Positions 37,086 to 47,203 of a stretch of 64,000 nt of DNA are shown here, in pieces. The notes beneath the pieces were generated by a model. The model searched no databases. It saw nothing but the letters and a program-made list of their open reading frames with translations, and was not told the origin of the DNA. Every line of letters begins with the position of its first letter. Within the stretch, counting starts at the first letter, position 1. The DNA lies in the NCBI RefSeq assembly GCF_032854445.1, contig NC_088301.1, forward strand, positions 14,692,281 to 14,756,280. The letters are read 5' to 3'. A program made the translations under genes and the position numbers. Source of the DNA: Liolophura sinensis. Lineage: Eukaryota; Mollusca; Polyplacophora; Chitonida; Chitonidae.

Positions 37086-39402
37086 CTGGAAAAGAACATT
37101 TCTTGGTTAATATTTTTGATTGACATAATAACATTCCAATATTAGAATATTACAGATGATAGCTGGGCATATTTCCAAACCATTGTTTGTCAAAACGATC
37201 TTAATAATTTTTACAGACATTTTTCCTAAAAGAGGCATTTTTTGTTGAAGCCAAAATACAGACAACGCAGATTTACGAAAATTTAAAGGTATTAAATTTT
37301 CCGAATGAGAAAAAAGACACCCATCAAACGAAAACAAAGTGACAAATTTCCCGTTAGAAGTGCTCGTCATAAATAACAAATTCATTTAAGTCGTAGCAAT
37401 TCAAAAATTCCGGTATGGTGATAGTTTTTATATCAAGCAATTTTAAAATATGTGCACTACGGGCATGGTGTTTGTTTTCAGTCCCCTAAGCCAGTTTTGT
37501 GTTCTGCAAACAGATATTTTTATTTAGTTTACGCCTTACATTGAGATAAGGTGTCAGAAATAAACTTCAAATGGATTCTGAGGCCGGGGACACATAATAT
37601 ACTCAGGGTATCTTCCGGTCTATTAACGCTAGACAATGCTCTTCTGAAGGTATATACCAGATGCGCATCCGACATGAGAGGATATTAACTTTATGGAGAG
37701 CAAATGAAACGACAAGTCACATATATAGCAGATAACATCGATAAGTTCAATAAACATTAGTGCGAATAGAGACCAGCATGAAATCAAGAGGCTCATGCCC
37801 GCCAGTGACCAAAAAATTTTTAAAAACCGATCAGAAAAACAACGCACCGCATTTGATCCGTAAAAAAACGTACACATCACACGCTGTCGCAAACGGTGAG
37901 GAGCGACAGCATTTGTTAGCATTTCCGACGTTTGCCAAATTGTCACCACAGGCCATATCAATTAATGGCGCAGAGAACAGCGAGTAAGACGGCAAAACCA
38001 CGGCACGCCGCTGATCACAGGAAATAAGCCCGCTGTCACAGCGGCTTTTTGCAATAATCTAACAGGCCATTTAACTGAATCAAATTGCCTCGGCTGTTAC
38101 TCGCCTTTTAACCGCAACAAGGTAAAACCACAAAACAGGCAAGCGCTTCCTCGGCTCTTTTTTAAAATTAGTTCATCCAACACAGAGAAAAACAGCTATG
38201 GATTGGTCAGTAATACTATAGTATTATCCAATGACGATTATCTGCAGTGAATCTGAACGTTGTACGATCCAAGGATGGCAAAAGATCAAAACCATTTAAG
38301 CGATATTATTAGAAATATATAGAACTTGGGAAAGCCAAGTATATCCCAAGAATTACACGTGTCATCTGTCATGAACGCAGAAAAAGAGAGAACAAAACTT
38401 TTAGATGTTTAAATATTCTTGTAAGCTGATGTGAAACCGAAAACCTGAATCTTTGGAAGATAAAGCTAAGATCATTTTTTGACATTATTTTAACAATCAA
38501 CCCGATCTTGAAACACGCAGCTCTATTTCAGAATATTCTGGGCTATGCAGAACAATCCGAATTATACTAGTCATGATAGTACAGTCCTCATATTAGGACT
38601 TGCAGTTTAAACCACATGCGTAAGTTTGTATGGAAAGAGCGAATCCCTGTCACTTTACGACAAGTTAACCCAATCGTCTCGAGATCCGCAACCCGCTACA
38701 GCCATAAAATATATGTACGTATGTCTCAAAATTGCAGAACCATCGAACGCTGCATTTTCATTAGACAAAAGCAATAATGTGACAAATATCTAAATAAAAA
38801 TCAAACTGTTTCAATTGTCAAGACCTTCGTCTGGGGCAGTCAAACTGTAGCATTGAAATGATTTATCTATTTTCTTGTAAATTCGCATCTAGGCCTAAAA
38901 ATTGAGCGTGTACAAGGATGTGGACAAACTGGCAGTCTGCCCGGGAGACAGTTGACTCGTGGAGAAAGTGGCCTTCGTTATTATGCGAAGATACACAGAC
39001 AGCCTCAACATAATCAAATGGTGCCAATGTTAAGGTCAGAATAGTGGCATCTTAATAATATAAACACTTCAAAACCGCAAGTGAAGATGTAATTCAGGCA
39101 AACTATTATGTACGTCTTAAGAACACTGTAAACTGCCAGAGTAAAAAAACAACAAAGAAAAATCACGCTACAATTTGCATTATCTTCGACGCAAGTATGA
39201 ATTAACTGTGACAGAGATCAGCAGGTAAGCTGTCCTTATACCATTTTAACATTAAGTTCCAAAATAATGCAATATGGCTCAGAGATGAAGAACTAATGGT
39301 TAGATATAAAGTACCATTGCTAGCGCATAAAGAATTAGTGTATGAGCCTATGCGTCTAAACCAACACTCGTACACCAGCCGTCAACCTGTACGGACGCTT
39401 AG
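37086..39402. other. intergenic or intronic, no gene seen
   Basis: May be intron upstream of the 36880-37085 exon, but no further exon is supported. A candidate regulatory patch lies at 37960-38170 and a palindrome at 38202-38232. Confidence 0.4.
38202..38232. repeat. 16-bp perfect palindrome flanked by inverted CCAAT boxes
   Basis: ATTGG (38202-38206), then TAATACTATAGTATTA (38211-38226, perfectly self-complementary), then CCAAT (38228-38232). The CCAAT boxes face in opposite directions. Confidence 0.7.
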
Positions 39403-39640
39403 AGGCAGTGACCGAGAGGATAAGCACACCAGCACGGCGTCACCTAAATGCCTCTGACCAATGCGGTCGCTGTGAGTTCAAGTCCAACTCATGTTGGCTT
39501 TCTCCCAGCAACCTGAGAACCGTCGTGGGTTTGCCCTGGCTGTGCCTAGTTTCTTCCCACCATATATGCTTGCCGCCGTCGTATAAGTGAAATATTCTTG
39601 AGCACGGCGTAAAATACCAATCAAATAAATAAATAAATAT
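39403..39640 (+). repeat. SINE family 1, full-length, with target-site duplication
   Basis: A complete tRNA-derived SINE, 238 bp. The head has an A box TGACCGAGAGG (39409-39419) starting at the position expected for nucleotide 8 of a tRNA, and a B box GAGTTCAAGTCC (39474-39485). The body reads ctcatgttggctttctccc, cgtcgtgggtttgccctggc and cgccgtcgtataagtgaaat; the end is attcttgagcacggcgtaaa, ataccaatcaaataaataaa. Flanks are ggacGcttag (39393-39402) and ggacTcttag (39641-39650), a 10-bp duplication with one mismatch. This copy fixes the orientation and both ends of the family. The head looks serine/leucine tRNA-like. Confidence 0.92.
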
Positions 39641-41422
39641 GGACTCTTAGGTCAATAATCCCACGACCAATTCCCAAAAACGACATCTGACACAAGCCAC
39701 CAAAGAACTACGAAAGTATATAAAGTACAAAACTAGGACGGAACACCGTCGATGTTCTCGACTATAAGGATCTATAGATACAACTGTATGTATAACACTA
39801 TGATCCTATCCTTTACTGGACACAGCGTTCTATGCGCCGGAATGCGCCGTTAAACGACCAGGAATCGACCAAAGATAAAATAAACCTCTTTCATCTGTGA
39901 CTGTTGAGCCCTTGAGCATATTCCATGCTATGGTATGTGGTAAAGGAAACTAATGACCATTATATACCTGTATAACATCTTTTGCAAAGCACAGGTGTGG
40001 TCAGTATCATGCTTGCAGACGTCCGATTTGCAACAGTTTACACCAGCCAGTAAACAGCCACATGAAATGTGTCATCTGCAAAGTCATAAACTGTATGGTT
40101 TATGACGATACAGAAGACCAAACAAAGAAAAATAGGAAAAACTTCCCTCGTTCGTTGCGTTACAGTCTCATCCATGTGAGGCATAATTTTCTGCAACATC
40201 ATAAAAACCGGTTTAACTTTTGTTATCGACTCTTTCACAGGTATACTCAAGTGTACAGGTGTGATAAAACTGATGCCCACCAACATAGCGGTTTATTTGG
40301 TGTCAGAAGCTGGTGGGGAAATTAAACGGAAAGACATCTCACGCTTGACAAACTAAAAACTTTCATTGTGTCAGATGTTGGCGCAGATAACTTAACACGG
40401 GCATAATAATTGTCGGTTGACGGCGAACGCGAAGCGCCTTGTCGAATGAGACGGTAGCGCGAGAGGAGACCATCAACGGCGTGCCCATAGTTATCTGTGT
40501 ACATCGATATAAGGTATCCAATTAAAGCCCTGGCAAACCTCAAGTGCTACGTGATTTTCTCGATAACTAAAGCCCGGTAGCCCCAGAAAATCTAAACAAT
40601 CGTGACAGTCAGTAAACTTCTAACAATCGCCCCCCAAATTCAGTATTTGCTGATGGCAGGTAGCGGCTGATGACCAACTCTTCGGAACTCTATACCTGTC
40701 TGGCTATAACGCTTCGGGACAACCGTTAACCTGGAGCAGTCGGTGAAGTAGATGTAGAGATGGTCGTCCCGGGACCTGCCTGAAGAGCCTTCATCATACG
40801 TATTAATTTTTCCATATATAGGCGATCAAAATACGATTTGACAAAACCTATACAAACTGTCAATGAAGAACACAAAGTAAACTTAACATAAGTTTATTTA
40901 GTTGAAGATTCAATTGTCTACATACATAACTGTGTAAGAACTATAACAATGTCGATTTTGGTCGACGACAGATTTCTCTTCCATGATTTTCCACAGTTCT
41001 GGCGCATATATAGTTTCTCTTGATAAAGATTAATATTACTTGCATGGAGAGAAAACATGATCTCCCTAACCTAAAGTGAGAAACTTCATATACTTTCTTA
41101 TTTCTTTGGAAGCTTGAGTCAAACGTTGTTTTGGGAATTGGTCTTGCGATTATTGACTCGGAACGTCCTTCTTGGTTGTTACACGAATGTTTCGACGCGT
41201 AGATTTGACGAGCTCTATTGGCAGAACAATTCCTATGTAGAGTTTCATCATAACTAATTCTAGGCAAAACTAAAAGTCAGTTAGAAACAAATGAGCACAA
41301 AATTAAAAATTACAATGAATTATGAAGTTGACAAGGTTCAATTCAATCGAATGTAGCAGAGTGGGCATTTGATTTCATCACACCAGAATGTGATAAACAA
41401 CAAGAACAACAACAACAAATTG
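39641..41422. other. intergenic, no gene seen
   Basis: AT-rich, nothing supportable. (CAA)n just left of the next SINE at 41398-41420. Confidence 0.5.
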
Positions 41423-41535
41423 GTTTATTTATTTCATTGGTGTTTTAAGCCGTATTCAAGAGTATTTCACTTATACGATGGTATCATGTTGGGAGGTAAT
41501 CGGGCAGAACCGGGGGTGGGGGGTGGGGGTGGTTG
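41423..41535 (-). repeat. SINE family 1, short copy ending in a G-rich expansion
   Basis: Plus strand: tttatttatttcattggtgt, tttaagccgtattcaagagt, atttcacttatacgatgg, then gggcagaaccggggg. At the point where other copies read gcccgggggaaaccc, this one breaks into GGGGGTGGGGGGTGGGGGTGG (41512-41532), a strong potential G-quadruplex on the plus strand. Confidence 0.8.
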
Positions 41536-42180
41536 GCGAGGATAGACAAATCTAATATTTCATATAAACTAACAGTTCATATACACAATATATGCAGATT
41601 TATTGTAGAAAAATATTAACCAGGTGGTTTAAAAGAAAATATTCTCACTGGCGCAAGTGATGAACGTGGCCATGTTTTAAGTGGGACATTTCCTTTATTC
41701 GCCAGTAGCCGAAGACAGTTAATATTCTCTGATAATTAAGATCTTGTTGAACTGTTGTTTTAGGCACACATCTATAAAGTCAAAAATTTTGAACGGAATT
41801 TTTGTGTGCAATTACCTGTGGTTGGTAAACGGGAAACAAAATTTCTTTATAATCATTCAAACTGAGCCTGAAATCTTAGTTTTTTATTTATTTATACGTC
41901 CTTTCATTATTCGTGGGAAATGTAAAGTATTAAAGTCTCTCAGTGAAAACGCTTGAATTAGGACATCACATGCATGAATACTAAGCAGCTGAAGAAAAGT
42001 TTCGCAAACGGTGCACATCTTTGCTAATTGGATGCTTTCAATTACTCTGACATAACCAGCCTATTTATAGGGAACACTCGGTGTAACCGCGGCTCTGTCC
42101 GTCACACTCCGGAGACTTTTCTGGGAACTATCTCATCTGCAGCCATGAACAGAATGCTTATAAATATTCTCTTAATATTA

Positions 42181-42330
42181 TTTATTTATTTATTTGATTG
42201 GCGTTTTACGCCGTACTTAAGAACATTTCACTTATACGACGGTGGCCAGCATTTTGGTGGGAGGAAACCGGGCAGAGCCCGGGGGAAACCCACGCCCATC
42301 CGCAGGCTGGTGACAGACCTTCCGACTTAC
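42181..42330 (-). repeat. SINE family 1 insertion with perfect 12-bp target-site duplication
   Basis: CTCTTAATATTA occurs at 42169-42180 and again at 42331-42342, bounding a 150-bp SINE: tail (tttat)n, then gattggcgttttacgccgta, cttaagaacatttcacttat, ggtgggaggaaaccgggcag, agcccgggggaaacccacgc and acagaccttccgactta. The duplication is exact, so the insertion is recent or little mutated. The copy is 5'-truncated (no tRNA head), as expected for target-primed reverse transcription by LINE machinery. Confidence 0.95.
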
Positions 42331-42342
42331 CTCTTAATATTA

Positions 42343-43029
42343 CTTGTATTGCATATTCCATTCAGCGCAAGTCATGTGATTATAGGTTTAGATTAGAATA
42401 ACACCTCAGCACACTCCTTATCACATTACATACCATCCTATACATATAGACCTGAAACATTCGTGGAGAATTATGCAAATTGTCCCTGACCACATCATAC
42501 GATTGGGAACCAAAAAAACAGGATCTCACCAATGGGAAAGCTGATTATTTTTGGAGAGTTACAACTGTTTGATCATTCGTGCAAGGACTCATTCACGCTG
42601 GATCATTTCAATCCAACTTTGCCAGCAAATTACCATTCTGAAAAAAAAAAACAAAAAAAAAAAAACACAAAATAAAAAAAACAAGAGAAAACGTTTGTTT
42701 GGTGCTGATTGCTGTATAGCAGTGGCTTTTCCCACGTTGGTGTGTTAATGCAGAAAGCCTCAGGCGGGCACTCAGACCTGTAATAAATGCATCCAGTCGA
42801 AGTTTGTGCTGTTTTACCTTTCATTGATTGCTCTCACTTGTACGCTGGCTGCGCTTGTCGGTTTTAATTAGTGTTTGTCTGATTTATTACGAGCCCAAAT
42901 CATTGATAAAAGCCATCCGTATACACCGTTTGACTGAGCCCTCTTGAGGTTATATGTGTGTCATTTGGTGCGTGTTATACAAGCGGATAAACGCTCAATC
43001 GTAGACCTTCTGTGCAATCTGTGCGTCAA

Positions 43030-43032
<3 letters not shown>
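42343..43032. other. intergenic, A-rich stretch inside, no gene seen
   Basis: 42639-42690 is an interrupted poly(A)/(AAAC) tract. No other feature. Confidence 0.5.

Positions 43033-43090
<58 letters not shown>
43033..43090. repeat. (TA)n microsatellite
   Basis: About 29 uninterrupted TA units. Confidence 0.97.
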
Positions 43091-43098
<8 letters not shown>

Positions 43099-44714
43099 GT
43101 ATATATTCGCGTACAAATTGTATTTATCAAATACACTACCGCGTATACATATTTAAATGATGTTTACATAATTCACAATAATCTGAGCCGAAGTTACAAC
43201 ACAATCTATTCGAACTACAAATTCGTTCCAGTTCTAAATTTGACTGAGATCAGGCACACGTCACCTATATTGAGATACAGGGTCTATACTTCGTTTTCTC
43301 ACTTGACTTAAGACGAATTCAGAAGTTCGTTCGAACGTATACTTGATATACAAATACAACCCTGCATGTGATGTATGGAGAGATCGCAACCTTTTATTTA
43401 GAAACTTGAACGTCGGCAAATGCGGTATGTATAGAGAAGCCCAAATGTCTGTTGTGTACGTTATTCAAACTCGTTCATATTAAGAGATCTGAATGTATCG
43501 TATCTGAGAAGTCGTATCAAGATATCATCGATTTCAATCAACTGATCGATTCTCCCTACCAACTGTGACACTAGTTTTATGTACACACACTCCTGAGCAA
43601 GAAAAACGTTTTCGAAATGGGCATAATAAATTTGATACCTTTGTCACTCATGAGAGGTCGCCTTAAAAACGTTTTACACGCAGCTATACAGCTAATAGCA
43701 ACCAACGAGAGTCGCTGGCTGAAGGACACTTGTCAAGGAGGAAGTGACAGAAAAGTTCCGATATAGTTTGACTGTGAAGTGTTTTATTAGCAGAAATGCA
43801 ATGAAAGATTGATCAAAGCTCTATCCTAATGTTTTCATTTTAGACAGCACATGCAATGAAGGATTGGTCACATTACTATTCTATGAAAAAAATTAAACTC
43901 AGCGTGCTTGAATGAATGATAAACGAACACATGGCTTTGTTTTCAACCGCATGTGATTCTATCAGATCACAGCCTTGCACAGGGAATTACGCACCGACTT
44001 CACCTGGCATCGTTTCCTCTCATTCACGCCTTCCATAGTTACGCTTCTTAACACAAGATCAAAGACCTGGTATATGACGTGTTTGGTAAAGCGTCGCCTA
44101 TACAGAAATGGCTACCGTTACCACCACAAATACTTATGTTTTCAGTATATGTTCGCAGGTCTTATACCACATATATACTATTTATTTACTTAACGACTAT
44201 GCGATACTGAAAATACATGCTAATAAGTTTATAACTTTTTAACAGAATAATCGCCTGCAATCGCAGAATACATTCTAGCATCACTCAGACAACTGACTTC
44301 TGTTAAAATGAACAGATTAATTTTTTGAGTGAATTAAATATCTTATTAACAATTATCATTTATATACAAAGATGAACTATCTGTTCATCTTCACAGTGAG
44401 ATGTAATATATCAGATTAATGTCGTGTTATTACATTTCACCTATTACACCAAAAGTCGAACAGACCTAGGATCAAACCTTTATTTCATGTTTTTTTTTAT
44501 TTTGGACAAAATTGCCAATATACATTTATGTAAAACAAATACACCTCATATTAGGTACAATGCAGTTTGGATATACCTTCAACATTGTTCTCATGAAAGG
44601 TGAGCAAGGCAGTCCTGTACAGTCTTTACGTCCCGTAAGTCATTTTCATCCTGCATATAACATTTAGGAATGTTCTTGATCTTCGGAAAAGATAAAGACC
44701 ACACAACCCGAGAG
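43091..44714. other. intergenic, no gene seen
   Basis: AT-rich, no supportable feature. Confidence 0.5.
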
Positions 44715-45048
44715 ACCAGCTCCAATGGCTCAGCTGCCAGAGCGTCCGCTTCGTGGGGCGGTAGATCCAGGGTCAATCCAGGGTAGGGTCACACTTAAGA
44801 CCTTAAAACAGGAGGTTGTAGCTTCCTTGCTTGGCGTTCAGTATTCAGGGAAAGTGTAATCACTAGTTGACGCGTATCAGTATAATGGCTCGGGTGAGGC
44901 GGCTTATTTGCCTTCGGTAAGTCGTCTCCGTGAAGCAGCACTGGATAAGACCGGTGGAAATCCGTCCTGCAACAAGGAGGCACATTACATGCACTCTAAG
45001 GACTCCTTGTTAAGTCCTTCGTTAGACACCAAGCACTCACTAACTCCA
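44715..45048 (+). repeat. SINE family 3, near full-length, about 334 bp
   Basis: tRNA-like head with A box TGGCTCAGCTG (44726-44736, exact consensus) and B box GGGTCAATCC (44770-44779). The body reads gttgtagcttccttgcttgg, cgtatcagtataatggctcg, ggtgaggcggcttatttgcc, ttcggtaagtcgtctccgtg and aatccgtcctgcaacaagga. The end reads gactccttgt, then the short 3' block aagcactcactaactc. Compared with the copy at 32244-32385 it has lost about 25 bp around the cgtcatatgactg segment. No clean target-site duplication. Confidence 0.85.
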
Positions 45049-46354
45049 CGCGACGGAGACCGTCATTATATATTGACATCTCATTTATAGGTAGATTTAG
45101 AAAGTACAGAAGTGTGATGGCAATGTACGTATTTTACAGCCACTTTAAACCGTTTAGAATAAACGAAAGTCGGTACTCTATTCATGCCGAAAAGTAACCA
45201 AAATACATAAATTACAACTGCAAAATTTCTTAAACACCCAGATATAACGAGTTAAAATACATGGCTTGAAAGTAACGTCAAATACATTGATGTATACCCA
45301 TTCTTTTATTATTGCAGTAGAACAAAAGGCAGCGTTAACCACTTAAATTTAATGAGGAATTCTATATAAAGTTTCACAGAATCAGGACATTTGCCTGTTT
45401 CGGCATGTAGCATAGTGACTCAGCAATTGAATAAGCTTGGCTGTAATCCATGCCAAACAAATCTCAGCAAAACGCACAGTAAATATAGGCTGCAATCATA
45501 TGTCTGAAACGGAGACCCTTGCACCTTTGAAGCCCGCTGGCTGCCATAAACTGGAAATAACATCAACAACACTGCACATATATGCTATTAATGCTGACTG
45601 AATTACTTCTATATATATTCTTCGTATCAACAGAACAACCAACGCTGGAATTCATCACTTCCTCCTTCCGGTAAAAAAGGAAATACCTAAATCTTTCAAA
45701 AAAAGCAATACTACATCCCATCCACATGGTCTTCTTTCATCAATAGAATATAACAGTGCAAAGTGAAAGGATACAAAAACTGTTGATAATCCTGCACTTG
45801 TATAAAAAAAGTATATGGTTAAGATAAATGCATCATATTTCCCCTTCCAGCATTATACAATACTGCGTGCAGGGCAGCATACTTTCGCATTGAGCAGAGA
45901 TCATCTTATCTATTTGGATAACATTGAAATATCAGCAGAACTGTTATGGGTAAAGGATCGATCTCTAGACTGCTGTAGAAAACATCAACAAAAGGAAGGC
46001 TTCTTCAATCGCATATATACATTCAAAATCCCAGCCAAAAAACACAAAACAAACAATGTAAAGACTTGGAACACGCAGGACTCAAATTATTTTGAACATA
46101 AAATCTTTGAAATAAACTTCCCTTCATGAGGTGGTTGTGAACACATAAAACATTGAGTGCACACTACTTTCCAGCATGTAGGCCTAGAAGGGCTAAATAC
46201 ATCCATCTAGACATGTTCAATGGACAACATCTCTGTATTGGTATACGTACATTTATCATGTATAGGGGTTTAGTGTAAAGTGAGCTAACTGTCCCCTTAC
46301 CTTCGAGGCAAGATTAACTATTCGCAATAAAAAGCCCAGTTTTTAGATAAATTC
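45049..46354. other. intergenic, no gene seen
   Basis: A 104-codon plus-strand frame at 45815-46129 lacks recognisable domain, GC shift or splice sites and is not called. Confidence 0.45.
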
Positions 46355-46500
46355 ATTTACTTGATTGTTGTTCAACGTCATGCCCAAGAATGTTTCATTT
46401 ATACCATGGGTGAACAGTTTCATGGGTGAAGGACACTGATATGTCAGAGTAGACCACCGACCTTTGGCAAGTTACTAAGAACCCTTCCCACAGATATCCA
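46355..46500 (-). repeat. SINE-like copy, same variant as 26205-26320
   Basis: Minus strand carries gccaaaggtcggtggtctac, ttcacccatgaaactgttca and acattcttgggcatgacgtt with a caatcaagtaaatgaat tail. Diverged. Confidence 0.6.
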
Positions 46501-46544
46501 CATAATACATTTTGGTGGAAGACAAAGTCAACTAATGTATACGA

Positions 46545-46765
46545 CCCTGTTCAAGACCAGGCCCTCTTTCACAAAGATGCCGTACATGTACGATAATCCC
46601 ATATATAGGACAATGATACGGTATTAGTGACGTACGACAAATGAATGATAAAAAAAAAATGTCGTACGCCGCTTTGTGAAACTGAGCCCAGGTTCGAACC
46701 CGCACCTCATGTGTCCCGGGGACTGAAAGGCAAGCACTTCTAATCATTAGTCCAGGGCCAGTTCC
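46545..46765 (-). repeat. fold-back element with tRNA-like promoter head
   Basis: Minus strand: A-box-like TGGACTAATGATTAG (46754-46740) and a perfect palindromic B box GGTTCGAACC (46700-46691), then an inverted repeat. The left arm on the plus strand is tttcacaaagatgccgtac (46568-46586); the right arm is gtcgtacgccgctttgtgaa (46661-46680). A nested pair, gtacgaca near 46632 and tgtcgtac near 46660, flanks an A10 loop. Similar cacaaag...gtacg hairpins are, from memory, common in marine invertebrate genomes. It could be a SINE or a MITE inserted beside a tRNA-like unit. Confidence 0.6.
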
Positions 46766-46826
46766 ACATACACCTACATACTACTCAACGAATTACAGCA
46801 TAAATTAGATGCTGTGCTATACAAAA

Positions 46827-46845
46827 CACCCCCCCCTCCGTCCCC
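46827..46845. repeat. C-rich tract
   Basis: A run of eight C followed by tccgtcccc; weak G-quadruplex potential on the minus strand. Confidence 0.4.
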
Positions 46846-47029
46846 AGCCTTTTAAATTTACAGGGAACATCTAGAAACCTTAAAGTGTAAAGCTTAAAAC
46901 TCAAGGAGAATGGCATAATTCCCAAATTTGTAAAATGTAGGAAAAACGGGAAACTTTAAGTATTATTTATCAGATCACTGTATCCTTGTTTTTAAATAAT
47001 TCCGATTAAGGCATGGTGTAAGGTGAGAG

Positions 47030-47203
47030 TTGGGCGTGTGGGTGATGGGGTGCAATTTCCTACAGGCCCACTATTTAAGCATTTACATGACTAGTTAAAA
47101 TAAAACCCTAACTGACGTTCTAACCCTCCTAACTGCGATCATTTACCAGCTATCACATTGTCGCGCTCGAGTTTTACTCTGTGCTGTGCGTCTTTAATTA
47201 TAT
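47030..47203. repeat. unclassified dispersed repeat, copy 1
   Basis: Aligns with 52088-52266 through gggcgtgt, tatttaagcatttacatgac, aaaccctaactga, gcgatcatttaccagctatc, acattgtcg and ttttactctgtgctgtgcgt, roughly 75-80% by eye over 170 bp with small indels. No A/B boxes, terminal repeats or coding seen. Confidence 0.7.

Noticed and set aside
42028-42401. Plus-strand ORFs of 122 and 67 codons
   Set aside because: They run through a SINE inserted between target-site duplications, so they are not host coding sequence.
43012-43311. 99-codon ORF with Ile-Tyr repeats
   Set aside because: Encoded by the (TA)n microsatellite.
45815-46129. 104-codon plus ORF with a faint Hint/Hedgehog-like phrase (ALSRDHLIYL)
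   Set aside because: One short phrase only, AT-rich codon use, no splice sites and no conserved cysteine or histidine block around it.
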